Below are positions 1-5,897 of a DNA stretch of 5,897 bases, one piece after another. The stretch is from Robinsoniella peoriensis. Its GTDB lineage: Bacteria; Bacillota; Clostridia; Lachnospirales; Lachnospiraceae. Both the position numbers and the translations under genes were made by a program. Below the pieces are notes generated by a model, which was not told the DNA's origin, did no database searches, and saw nothing but the letters and a program-made list of their open reading frames with translations. Numbering within the stretch: the first letter of the stretch is position 1; each line of letters opens with the position of its first letter. The DNA is taken from assembly GCF_042680125.1 (NCBI RefSeq), contig NZ_JBHTNY010000094.1; one strand, 5' to 3'.

Positions 1-3000
1 GTATAGATCTTTCCTTTTTTTGCTGCGATTACGAATGTCTTTGTAATGCTGCCTTTATAGCCGCCTTTTCCAGTGAGAATGAGCTGGGCATTTCCTGGGT
101 TTACATTGTTTTTATAGGAAATGGTATAATCGGTTCCTTCTTTTAACACTTTGTTTCCATATTTAACTGTTACCGACGGTTTCAATGCTTTTCCAGTATG
201 TGTCTGACGTGAAATGCTGCTGACTGCCAGTTTTGACACATCAATCGGCTGGGGAACTGTCACATCCGGTTTCTTAACAAGCCCTTTTATAGCAGTATCC
301 AGCACTCTTGCTGCCCGGTCAACTTCCTCCTGTGATGCATCTGCGGCAAGCCCGATGGCAGACTGCAAAGCATTTTTAAATACTCTTACACTGTCATCTG
401 TATACTTTTGTAATTCAGCATCTGTAAACGCCCTTGCCCTTTGAATCAATGTGTTCAGCTGATCTCTCACAACCGGTGGCTTTTCCGTAAGCCCTTTTAT
501 TGCTGCATCCAGGGCTTGTGCTGCTGCATCTACTTCCGGCTGGAACGCATCTTCTGAGAGTCTTACTGCTGCATCCAGGGCATTTTTAAATGCCTTTACA
601 CTATCATCCGTATATTTCTTCAGTTCGTCATCTGTAATTGCACATGCCTGTTCGATCAGCTGGTCCAACTGATCCCTGGATACCGGTTCTCTCTGCAGCG
701 ATGCGTAGATGCTCTTTGTGATTTCACCGTTTATTTCCAGTGTACCTGTCAAATCCATGTATCCCTCTGCAGAAACGGTATAAGTGTAAAAACCTCCGGG
801 CAATAAATAACTTCCATCCGCTTCCGGTTGGTTATCTGTTATGGAAACTGTTGCATTCTGTGGCTCTGCTTCAAAAATGACTCTGGTTACTTCTGAACTT
901 GTCTCAAATCCTCTGACTTCAACATTATCTATGTATGCAGCATTTTCACCTGCTTTGCCTGAGAAGGAAAAGTAGAGGCCCCCGCCGCCGCTCAATCCGC
1001 TAACGTCACGTTCTGCCATCCAGTTTTCCGGCTCTTCGGCATCCCTGGTCCAGATTTTAATTGCCATATGATCATCGGATGTCTGCATTTTTACCTTGTA
1101 CCATGTATCTGCCTGTAACGGGTAAACATCATTACTGATTCCAGTTATATTGTTTGCATTTCCATTTACATTCTGCTGCAGGAGAATACCGCCCCAGCCT
1201 GGCAGCATTGGATATGCGTACATGCTGTCCGGACTCAGATTTTGGAAGTAGTTGCTTGGATAAAGACCTTCCAGGCCGCCCAACGGATTCTGAAACTTAT
1301 AATCAAAGGTCATCACCGTACTTGCCCAATTCGCCTTGTGCATTAGTCTCACATCCTGGCCAATTCCGTTTAATTTTAAAAGCTTTCCTGATTCCTGTTC
1401 TTCAATTTCAATTGCATCCCCATTAATAGTGGTATATTCTTTTGTATTCAGATCGGTAAGTGTACCGGCATCATACGCCTCAAAATTGTCTTCAAAAATG
1501 ATCTCACCTGGCTGTAAATCCACCGTAAAACGGATTGTTCTGGTTTTTTCTATATTTCCTGCTCTGTCTACTGCACGGTAAGACAATACATAGTCACCGT
1601 TTGTTCCAAATAAAAGTGGTTCTGTATAGGAAGTATATTCACCGTCATCCAGCCGGTACTCTATATCAGCTACGCCTGAATCGCTATCCTCTGCATACAG
1701 AACTGCCTGAACCTGACTGTTATAAGTTCCTTTACCCTCCATATTCCGGTTTCCGGAAAGGGAAGCGGTTGTTACAGGTGATGTTCGGTCAGCTGACACA
1801 TCTTCTGTTACGCCGGCCTGATATCCATTCACACTCAGGTTATCAATGCTTGCCTTCTCCCCGTCTCTTAAACTGGTCAGCTGTACCAGAAGTCCGCCTT
1901 TATCCACACCGGAGAATGTTGTGGTAGAATTCCATAATGAGGGTTCCGGCTTTCCTTTTTCCCATACTTTTACTTTCATTTCCTGTCCAACAATGGCAAT
2001 TTTGGTACTGTACCAGGTACCAACATGATAGCTGTATTTTCCACCCCCGCCAGGTCCGTTCAGATTGCCATCTACATACTGCTGGTAACCCAGACCATTA
2101 CTGTAATTAGGTGTTAGCAGAACCAGATATTTGTTGCCGTGATCTTTGAATCTGGGAGAAAGGAAGAATCCTCCAAAATCCTGTGGATTCACATCATATC
2201 TCAAGTCCATGGATAGCATAACATCCTGCCAGTCCGCTTCTTTTTCAAGTCGGGCATCGGAGCCGCCTGACTTATTAATACGCAGAAACTGCGTTCCGTC
2301 CTCATTTTCCTCTACATAAGCGCTGTCCATAATGGCTGTATAGCGGTTTACAGCAGATTCCTGATCCGCTAATTTACCTGTATCATAATTCTCAAAGTCA
2401 TCTTTAAACAGTTCTTCTGAAAAATTACCTACATTAATTTTCTTTGCATTACTTTGAATTCCCTCGGCACTTTCAATATAAACGTTACCGCTTACAACAC
2501 CTCCCGGCATACGCAAAAGAATTTTTTTAGCTGTCCAGCTGATGATATTACCGGACTGGGCATCCAGGTATACCGGACCATCGGCTCCATTCAGTACCAC
2601 TTTTCCGGTTTCTTTACCAAAGTTTCCCTCCAGCATCACTTTATCCCCGGATGAAATAAATTCCGGTGCTGTAAGTTTATTTAACTCAATTGGAATAATG
2701 ATTTCTCCGCCATCTTCCTGTACTCCGGCATTTGCTGCCAGTTCCACTGGATAACGGTCGTTGTCCGGTGATACTCCATAATAATTATTGCCGCCATCTA
2801 CATAATGATCAGCCTTGTATCCATAGGTATGCTCACGCACATTATGATTCAGATCTACCTGTACATTATATGTAATATTCTGATCTACGGTCATTCCGCC
2901 GCTGCCCTCATCCAGGTAAATACCTCCCGGCCAGCCTACATTATCGTGGATCAAATTGCCTTTAATGCTGCTGCCCGGCATATCCCCAAGCGTGTAAATA

Positions 3001-4679
3001 CCGGCTCCGTCATGAAGCTTCATCATACACTGGGAGATATCATTATTATCAATTACATTATTCTGGGAAACCGCTGCATCTCCAAGTGGAAATACCGGAT
3101 ATGCCGCAGGAGTTTCATTATCCGGCGTGCCGTCCGGTTTATAACGTCCGCCCTGATCCCAGAACCCCCAGCCCCAGCCTACGGAAATACCGGAATAAGC
3201 CACGTCACGAATTGTATTATTCCTAATAACGGTTCCATCCGTATAGCCTGCCACAACTGCAATGCTTCCCTTATATTCTGTACCGATTCCGTTAAAGTAA
3301 TTATTCGAGATAGTATTGTCTTTTACAATCAAACGTTCATCATGAGGTGTTTTGTTTTTAATATGATTTTCAATGGTATCCCCCGGCATTAAAGGATGTG
3401 CTTCAGTAATACTGACACCTCCTACGAGTACCCCGCCTGCCGATATATCTTTAAATACACTATTTTTAACTGTATTGCCTACAGAACCATCCAGCATATT
3501 GATTCCGGCTGATCCCAGATTCTGAAACGTACAGCGGTCAAAAGTAATTCCCTTTGCCATCTTAGTAACAATTGCCGCTCCCGGTGCCAGAGAATATGCA
3601 TGCATATTGAAATCTTCTCTTGGGTCATGGGCAAAGTTAGCCTGCTGCTCCGGCCATCCCTTTGCACTGGGATAGAGCCAGGTGTTGTAGGAAAATCCAA
3701 AGCCTTCAAAACTGATATCGGATACACTGTCATCCAGACTTCCCTCCAGAGTAATTAAATTTTCCACACTTGGAATAATGGCCTGTGTCTGGCTCATATC
3801 CTGTCCTGCTTTTGGCATATAGTAGATCTTCTTTTCCTGGCCGTCAAAGTACCATTCCCCCGGTTCATCCAACAGTTCATAGGCATTTTCCACATAATCA
3901 GGTCCTCTGTTAATCTGGACTCCCCCTGCAATCTGCCCGGTTTTAAAGGAATCCCACTCCATTTCAATAAAGCTGTTGCTGTCATCCAGTTTTGTAATTG
4001 ATTTAACAGGTGAAATCCGGTGTGCCCAGCTGATATCCCAGATAAATTCAATATTGTCGGGATTTCTCCAGTTTAGAATATCTGTATTGGCACAGCGAAA
4101 GCCCGTATAAGCATCATGGTTTCCATTGTATGTAGTATACGTGGTTTTCTCTCCGCTACGGACCATTTCACCTTTTATTTTTCCTTTTGCACGGACTGCC
4201 ATTTCTCCATCCACATAAAACTGTCTGGTATTATCAATGTCCGCATCCGCTGCCAGAAGCCCGGGACGGTTTTCATCATTTGCATCTTCCCACCCGGTAA
4301 CCTGAAGTCCTGAGGTGAGTACTGCTTTCCCGGCATCTTTTGCTTTGTAAATTATTTTGTGTCCGTTGCTCCCAGAATCTTCCTGATTAAAAGCAACCGT
4401 ACTGTCCAGAAGATATTCCCCGTCATCAAAATAAACAACGATATCTCCGGTCATATTGTCATTTAATCCCTGTACCGCCTGTTTTGCCTCTTCCATACTT
4501 GCAAAGGGCTTTTCCTCCGACCCGTTTCCTGTTCCAGGCTCTGTACCCGCTGATACATAGATCTCAGCCATTACCTGGCTGCTGCTGTTTACATCTGCCT
4601 GCTCTGCCATTGCAACTCCCGGAACAGAACTTACTAACATTGCTGCAGATAACAGACTTGCTACTAACTTTTTCCTCAT
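1..4679 (-). CDS. Large secreted multidomain beta-helix protein, probable glycan-active enzyme (3' end beyond window)
   Basis: The frame is open from the ATG at 4679 to the window edge: 1559 codons with no stop and no frameshift. Domains by residue: signal peptide 1-25; right-handed beta-helix enzyme module about 40-640; IPT/TIG-like 671-750; LamG-like 757-952; Ig-like 960-1054; second LamG-like 1060-1258; PEGA-like 1266-1328; two FIVAR repeats 1335-1474; Ig-like repeat about 1484-1552. The N-terminal module opens with IYVSAGTEPGTGNGSEEKPF (40-59) and carries RQFYVDG (152-158), SGISVGWGWG (496-505), HDGAGIYTLG (556-565) and GIYLDEGSGG (586-595). I recognise these as typical of secreted beta-helix carbohydrate-active proteins, perhaps GH141-like, but I cannot assign family or substrate with certainty. 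The product should be exported and act outside the cell. A cell-wall anchor, if present, lies beyond the window. The start at 4679 is chosen over an in-frame ATG at 4700 because AAGGAG lies 9 bases upstream of it. The gene lies 35 bases after manA, so co-transcription is likely. Confidence 0.93.
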   Translation of the reverse strand, partial: MRKKLVASLLSAAMLVSSVPGVAMAEQADVNSSSQVMAEIYVSAGTEPGTGNGSEEKPFASMEEAKQAVQGLNDNMTGDIVVYFDDGEYLLDSTVAFNQEDSGSNGHKIIYKAKDAGKAVLTSGLQVTGWEDANDENRPGLLAADADIDNTRQFYVDGEMAVRAKGKIKGEMVRSGEKTTYTTYNGNHDAYTGFRCANTDILNWRNPDNIEFIWDISWAHRISPVKSITKLDDSNSFIEMEWDSFKTGQIAGGVQINRGPDYVENAYELLDEPGEWYFDGQEKKIYYMPKAGQDMSQTQAIIPSVENLITLEGSLDDSVSDISFEGFGFSYNTWLYPSAKGWPEQQANFAHDPREDFNMHAYSLAPGAAIVTKMAKGITFDRCTFQNLGSAGINMLDGSVGNTVKNSVFKDISAGGVLVGGVSITEAHPLMPGDTIENHIKNKTPHDERLIVKDNTISNNYFNGIGTEYKGSIAVVAGYTDGTVIRNNTIRDVAYSGISVGWGWGFWDQGGRYKPDGTPDNETPAAYPVFPLGDAAVSQNNVIDNNDISQCMMKLHDGAGIYTLGDMPGSSIKGNLIHDNVGWPGGIYLDEGSGGMTVDQNITYNVQVDLNHNVREHTYGYKADHYVDGGNNYYGVSPDNDRYPVELAANAGVQEDGGEIIIPIELNKLTAPEFISSGDKVMLEGNFGKETGKVVLNGADGPVYLDAQSGNIISWTAKKILLRMPGGVVSGNVYIESAEGIQSNAKKINVGNFSEELFKDDFENYDTGKLADQESAVNRYTAIMDSAYVEENEDGTQFLRINKSGGSDARLEKEADWQDVMLSMDLRYDVNPQDFGGFFLSPRFKDHGNKYLVLLTPNYSNGLGYQQYVDGNLNGPGGGGKYSYHVGTWYSTKIAIVGQEMKVKVWEKGKPEPSLWNSTTTFSGVDKGGLLVQLTSLRDGEKASIDNLSVNGYQAGVTEDVSADRTSPVTTASLSGNRNMEGKGTYNSQVQAVLYAEDSDSGVADIEYRLDDGEYTSYTEPLLFGTNGDYVLSYRAVDRAGNIEKTRTIRFTVDLQPGEIIFEDNFEAYDAGTLTDLNTKEYTTINGDAIEIEEQESGKLLKLNGIGQDVRLMHKANWASTVMTFDYKFQNPLGGLEGLYPSNYFQNLSPDSMYAYPMLPGWGGILLQQNVNGNANNITGISNDVYPLQADTWYKVKMQTSDDHMAIKIWTRDAEEPENWMAERDVSGLSGGGGLYFSFSGKAGENAAYIDNVEVRGFETSSEVTRVIFEAEPQNATVSITDNQPEADGSYLLPGGFYTYTVSAEGYMDLTGTLEINGEITKSIYASLQREPVSRDQLDQLIEQACAITDDELKKYTDDSVKAFKNALDAAVRLSEDAFQPEVDAAAQALDAAIKGLTEKPPVVRDQLNTLIQRARAFTDAELQKYTDDSVRVFKNALQSAIGLAADASQEEVDRAARVLDTAIKGLVKKPDVTVPQPIDVSKLAVSSISRQTHTGKALKPSVTVKYGNKVLKEGTDYTISYKNNVNPGNAQLILTGKGGYKGSITKTFVIAAKKGKIY
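23..230 (-). other. Ig-like surface repeat, residues about 1484-1552
   Basis: The block reads from LAVSSIS through THTGKALKPSVTVKYGNKVL, EGTDYTISYKNN and GYKGSITKTFVI. The same 'Y/HTGKAxKPxVxVKYG ... GTDYTxSYKNN ... GxGxYxGxxxxxF' pattern is frequent in large secreted proteins of Lachnospiraceae and Eggerthella-like gut bacteria, often in tandem near the C-terminus. The frame continues past the window edge, so more copies may follow. Confidence 0.7.
258..677 (-). repeat. Two tandem FIVAR repeats, 70 residues (210 bases) each
   Basis: Residues 1335-1404 and 1405-1474 each begin with RDQL and share KYTDDSV, FKNAL, EVD and AIKGL at the same spacing. By hand count 44 of 70 positions are identical. 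The pattern of helices with LDxAIKGL at the end fits the FIVAR module, a three-helix bundle of surface proteins linked to glycan or matrix binding or used as a stalk. The exact 70-residue period with no insertion points to tandem duplication. Confidence 0.85.
696..884 (-). other. PEGA-like domain, residues 1266-1328
   Basis: The segment RVIFEAEPQNATVSITD, followed by GSYLLPGGFYTYTVSAEGYM and a closing EITKSIYASL strand, has the PEGA-type layout: a short beta-sandwich in which a 'proline/glycine then Tyr-rich strand then GY' block precedes the last strand. PEGA-like modules are common spacers in surface proteins. The domain family is inferred from pattern only. Confidence 0.6.
906..1502 (-). 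other. Second LamG-like (concanavalin-fold) domain, residues 1060-1258
   Basis: It opens with IIFEDNFEAYDAGTLTD and closes with AAYIDNVEVRGF, matching the ends of the domain at residues 757-952. Shared inner landmarks include a TWYKVKMQ segment (TWYSTKIA in the first copy), a KIWTRDAEEPENW segment (KVWEKGKPEPSLW) and a Gly-rich strand before the C-terminal IDN motif. The two copies are clearly diverged, so this is an old duplication or separate recruitment. This copy has a longer middle section rich in Tyr, Pro and Asn. Confidence 0.7.
1518..1802 (-). other. Ig-like domain between the two LamG-like domains, residues 960-1054
   Basis: The stretch has TSPVTTASLSG near the start, then VQAVLYAEDSDSGVADIEYR, GEYTSYTEPLLF and YVLSYRAVDRAGNIE, ending in TIRFTVD. 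The 'DxxSGVxxIEYRLDxGE' and 'YRAVDRAGN' motifs are those of bacterial extracellular Ig-like (OmpL47/Big-type) modules, which usually act as spacers. No enzymatic role is expected. Confidence 0.7.
1824..2411 (-). other. First LamG-like (concanavalin-fold) domain, residues 757-952
   Basis: The domain opens with LFKDDFENYDTGKLAD and closes with ASIDNLSVNGY. This start and end are typical of jelly-roll domains that follow secreted carbohydrate-active enzymes. Inner landmarks are the strand pair VMLSMDLRYDV, the WYSTKIAIVGQEMKVKVWEKG hairpin region and a late GGLLVQL strand. The likely role is sugar binding or packing against the enzyme module, but no binding residues can be fixed by eye. It resembles the domain at residues 1060-1258 in length and landmark order. 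Confidence 0.7.
2430..2669 (-). other. IPT/TIG-like domain after the beta-helix, residues 671-750
   Basis: APEFISSGDKVMLEGNFG, then KVVLNG, ISWTAKKILLRMPGGVVSG and NVYIESAEGIQSNAKKINV follow the order of an IPT/TIG Ig-fold module: GxxvxlxGxxFG at the start, a 'W/ xxxxixxxxP' middle and a closing 'V.N..G..S' strand. Such domains often sit between a catalytic module and binding modules. The assignment is by pattern. Confidence 0.6.
2760..4562 (-). other. Right-handed parallel beta-helix enzyme module (residues 40-640)
   Basis: After an N-terminal segment (40-318) the core shows successive rungs, most built like xxVxxNxIxxxxxxGIxx. They start near residues 378 (ITFDRCTFQNLGSAGINM), 403 (TVKNSVFKDISAGGVLV), 450 (LIVKDNTISNNYFNGIG), 483 (TVIRNNTIRDVAYSGISV), 542 (VIDNNDISQCMMKL), 572 (SIKGNLIHDN) and 596 (MTVDQNITYNVQVD). 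Asparagines at the turns and stacked Ile/Val are the usual signature of a parallel beta-helix. Acidic residues in the two late motifs, Asp557 in HDGAGIY and Asp590/Glu591 in YLDEG, are the best candidates for catalysis; this is inference from motif conservation as I remember it, not from an alignment. An aromatic-rich insertion (502-534) sits between two rungs. The fold is shared by polysaccharide lyases and several glycoside hydrolase families, so the reaction type remains open. Confidence 0.82.
4605..4679 (-). other. Sec signal peptide of the large secreted protein
   Basis: Residues 1-25 have the classic three-part form: a basic start (MRKK), a hydrophobic core (LVASLLSAAMLVSSVPGV) and an AMA cleavage site before Glu26. 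The segment after it (26-39) is polar and Ser/Gln/Asn-rich, like a short linker before the enzyme module. There is no lipobox cysteine, so signal peptidase I processing is expected. The call rests on sequence pattern only. Confidence 0.9.
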
Positions 4680-4688
4680 AAGCTTTTT

Positions 4689-4694
4689 CTCCTT
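4689..4694 (-). promoter_or_regulatory. Ribosome binding site AAGGAG of the large secreted protein
   Basis: AAGGAG reads on the minus strand from 4694 to 4689, leaving a 9-base spacer to the ATG at 4679. An in-frame ATG at 4700 lies upstream of this site and has no Shine-Dalgarno sequence of its own, so translation should start at 4679; starting at 4700 would add seven residues (MKKEKKL) before the signal peptide. Confidence 0.85.
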
Positions 4695-4714
4695 TTTCAT
4701 AACTTTGATTATTT

Positions 4715-5656
4715 TCATGGAATAGTCGTAATCAGCACCTGGCAGTTTCCTTTGATTTCAAATCGCCCTGAAGATGCTGTAATAAACAGGCTGTCACCCT
4801 TTAAAAATGAAATTTCTTCTCCATTCTTAATAACGCCGTTTCCCTCAATAACTAAAATATGTACAAATGTACTTCCATCTGTTTCTCCACTCATCTCTTT
4901 CATTACCTTCCCATCCAGAGTGAGCTTGTCTACCATAAAATATTTACAGCTGCCAAGATGAGGTTCGAAATTATCGGAACGCACTTTTGGACTGCGGTTT
5001 GTCACAGCCAGAGCCTTCTCAATATGCAGATCTCTTTTTTTACCTTCCGCATCCTTTCTGCCATAGTCATATACACGGTAAGTAACATTTGAATTCTGCT
5101 GTATTTCTGCAATTACAATACCCTCACCAATTGCGTGAAGCGTACCGGCTTCAATAAAAAATACATCACCTTTTTCAACAGGAATTTTATTCAGGACATC
5201 TAATATAGTTTCCTCCTCAATCCGCTGCCGAAACTCTTCTTTTGAGATTTCCCTGGAAAACCCGTAATACAGATAAGCATCTTCTGTGCAGTCAGCTACG
5301 TACCACATCTCCGTCTTTCCATACTGTCCTTCTTTATTCAGGGCATATTCATCGTCCGGGTGAACCTGTATGGACAGATTCTCTCTTGCATCAATGAACT
5401 TAATCAGTACTGGGAATCCGTCAAATGCTGCACAACGGTTCCCCAGAACTTTTTTACCCTCCCATTCTATATATTCACTCAGGGTTTTTCCCCTGAATGC
5501 ACCCCCGGCAATCCGGGAACTGCCGTCTGCATGGCAGGACAGTTCCCAGGACTCAGCAAGAGTCTTTCCGCTGTAATGCTTGTGAAAATCTTTAATCAGC
5601 TTATCTCCGCCCCAGATGTATTCCTTAAATGCCGGTTCTAATTTTAATATTGACAT
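4715..5656 (-). CDS. manA: Class I mannose-6-phosphate isomerase (313 aa, complete)
   Basis: The enzyme interconverts mannose-6-phosphate and fructose-6-phosphate in the cytosol, linking mannose use to glycolysis or, in reverse, supplying precursors for mannosylated glycans. The protein begins MSILKLEPAFKEYIWGG, the usual opening of the short Firmicutes form, and its length of 313 residues fits that form. The zinc site is visible: Gln97 and His99 in IQVHPDDEYA, Glu116 in KTEMWYV and His174 in AGTLHAIGEG. The arginine expected in the active site is Arg194 in YRVYDYGR. The C-terminal half is the expected second cupin domain. No key residue is missing. There is no signal peptide, so it stays in the cytosol. 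The gene starts 13 bases after the LRR gene and ends 35 bases before the large secreted gene, so it probably belongs to the same operon. A link to mannose-containing glycans is suggested by position only. Confidence 0.97.
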   Translation of the reverse strand: MSILKLEPAFKEYIWGGDKLIKDFHKHYSGKTLAESWELSCHADGSSRIAGGAFRGKTLSEYIEWEGKKVLGNRCAAFDGFPVLIKFIDARENLSIQVHPDDEYALNKEGQYGKTEMWYVADCTEDAYLYYGFSREISKEEFRQRIEEETILDVLNKIPVEKGDVFFIEAGTLHAIGEGIVIAEIQQNSNVTYRVYDYGRKDAEGKKRDLHIEKALAVTNRSPKVRSDNFEPHLGSCKYFMVDKLTLDGKVMKEMSGETDGSTFVHILVIEGNGVIKNGEEISFLKGDSLFITASSGRFEIKGNCQVLITTIP

Positions 5657-5666
5657 ATTGATACTT

Positions 5667-5672
5667 TCCTTA
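5667..5672 (-). promoter_or_regulatory. Ribosome binding site of manA, overlapping the upstream stop codon
   Basis: TAAGGA reads from 5672 to 5667 on the minus strand; its TAA is the stop codon of the LRR gene. AAGGA is followed by 10 bases and then the manA ATG at 5656. A ribosome finishing the LRR gene would therefore sit on the manA initiation region, which favours translational coupling. Confidence 0.7.
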
Positions 5673-5897
5673 CTTTCTTATTACAACGGTTTTGCTCTGT
5701 CCTTTATTTGCCATCAGTTTCTTGTATGCTCTCAGTTTAGAAGATGGCACCCGGATAACCGCTCTTTTATGAATGTTCTTAAATGTATTTTTATATACCT
5801 TATTCAATACTTTGGATTTTACAGTAATGCTTTTCAGTTGCTTGGCGCCTGAAAAAGCATAACTATGGATTACTTTTACATTCTTGTCAATTATCAC
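5670..5897 (-). CDS. C-terminal end of BspA-like leucine-rich-repeat surface protein (5' end beyond window)
   Basis: Seventy-five codons end at the TAA at 5672-5670; the rest lies outside the window. The codon at the edge is GTG (Val), most likely an internal codon, because the peptide starts in the middle of a repeat. NVKVIHSYAFSGAKQLKSIT and KVLNKVYKNTFKNIHKRAVI match LRR_5 (BspA-type) repeats: an 'IxxYAFxGxxxLKxIxV' strand-turn unit followed by a last 'VxxNTFKxIxxRAVIxVP' unit. The closing basic tail (KLRAYKKLMANKGQSKTVVI) is typical of the C-termini of such proteins in Lachnospiraceae. BspA-like proteins are usually secreted and bind host or bacterial surfaces; the signal peptide would be outside the window. 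The gene is 13 bases upstream of manA. Confidence 0.8.
   Translation of the reverse strand: MIIDKNVKVIHSYAFSGAKQLKSITVKSKVLNKVYKNTFKNIHKRAVIRVPSSKLRAYKKLMANKGQSKTVVIRK

Noticed and set aside
214..2754. Several plus-strand open frames of 60-130 codons opposite the large gene
   Set aside because: None shows a recognisable protein pattern or a ribosome binding site that I could support, and all are fully covered by the strong minus-strand coding frame.
3479..4051. Two minus-strand open frames (3479-3733 and 3794-4051) inside the large gene
   Set aside because: Both are in a different frame from the long continuous one, have no domain-like pattern, and overlap the beta-helix rungs, which read clearly in the main frame.
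1..4679. Frameshift or pseudogene in the large gene, suspected because short open frames occur in many other frames
   Set aside because: Reading the frame of the 4679 start line by line shows no stop and a continuous domain pattern up to the window edge.
4698..4700. ATG at 4700 as start of the large secreted protein
   Set aside because: It is in frame but has no Shine-Dalgarno sequence, and the AAGGAG at 4694-4689 serves the ATG at 4679, which gives a clean signal peptide.
4680..4714. Terminator or promoter in the manA-to-large-gene gap
   Set aside because: The 35 bases hold no stable hairpin followed by a T-run and no convincing -35/-10 pair; A/T-rich stretches alone are not enough.
4752..5852. 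Plus-strand open frames opposite manA and the LRR gene end
   Set aside because: They overlap a well-supported gene on the other strand, and their translations are low-complexity, Ser/Phe/Leu-rich shadows.
5895..5897. GTG at the right edge as a true start codon of a 75-residue protein
   Set aside because: The reading begins in the middle of an LRR unit with no visible upstream signal; the protein is almost surely longer and cut by the window edge.

Overview
The whole window is read on the minus strand and is almost entirely coding. From right to left it holds three tightly packed genes: the C-terminal end of a leucine-rich-repeat surface protein (5670-5897, 5' end outside the window), a complete class I mannose-6-phosphate isomerase, manA (4715-5656), and the first 1559 codons of a very large secreted multidomain protein (1-4679, 3' end outside the window). 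The gaps are 13 and 35 bases, with no visible terminator or promoter in either, so the three genes look like one operon. No RNA gene, mobile element, CRISPR array or origin is visible, and no gene-free stretch exceeds 35 bases.

The large gene has no stop codon in its frame over 4679 bases; I read every line in that frame. Its product has a signal peptide, then a right-handed parallel beta-helix module of the type found in glycan-degrading enzymes. After that come an IPT/TIG-like domain, two related LamG-like (concanavalin-fold) domains separated by an Ig-like domain, a PEGA-like domain, two FIVAR repeats of 70 residues, and an Ig-like repeat that runs toward the window edge. This is the layout of an extracellular or cell-surface glycan-active enzyme with binding and stalk modules. 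The exact substrate cannot be read from the sequence.

The moderate base composition, strong AAGGAG-type ribosome binding site, BspA-like LRR protein, FIVAR modules and the 'YTGKAxKPxVTVKYG' style of Ig repeat all suggest a gut-type Firmicute, most likely Lachnospiraceae or a related Clostridia lineage. This is an inference from protein style, not a species call.

A possible working model is that the secreted enzyme trims a host or plant glycan at the cell surface, while ManA feeds mannose-6-phosphate, perhaps from the same glycan, into glycolysis as fructose-6-phosphate. The operon layout supports co-expression, but the shared substrate is speculation. I see no sign of a wholly new type of system. 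The most notable object is the large secreted enzyme, whose specificity is unassigned.
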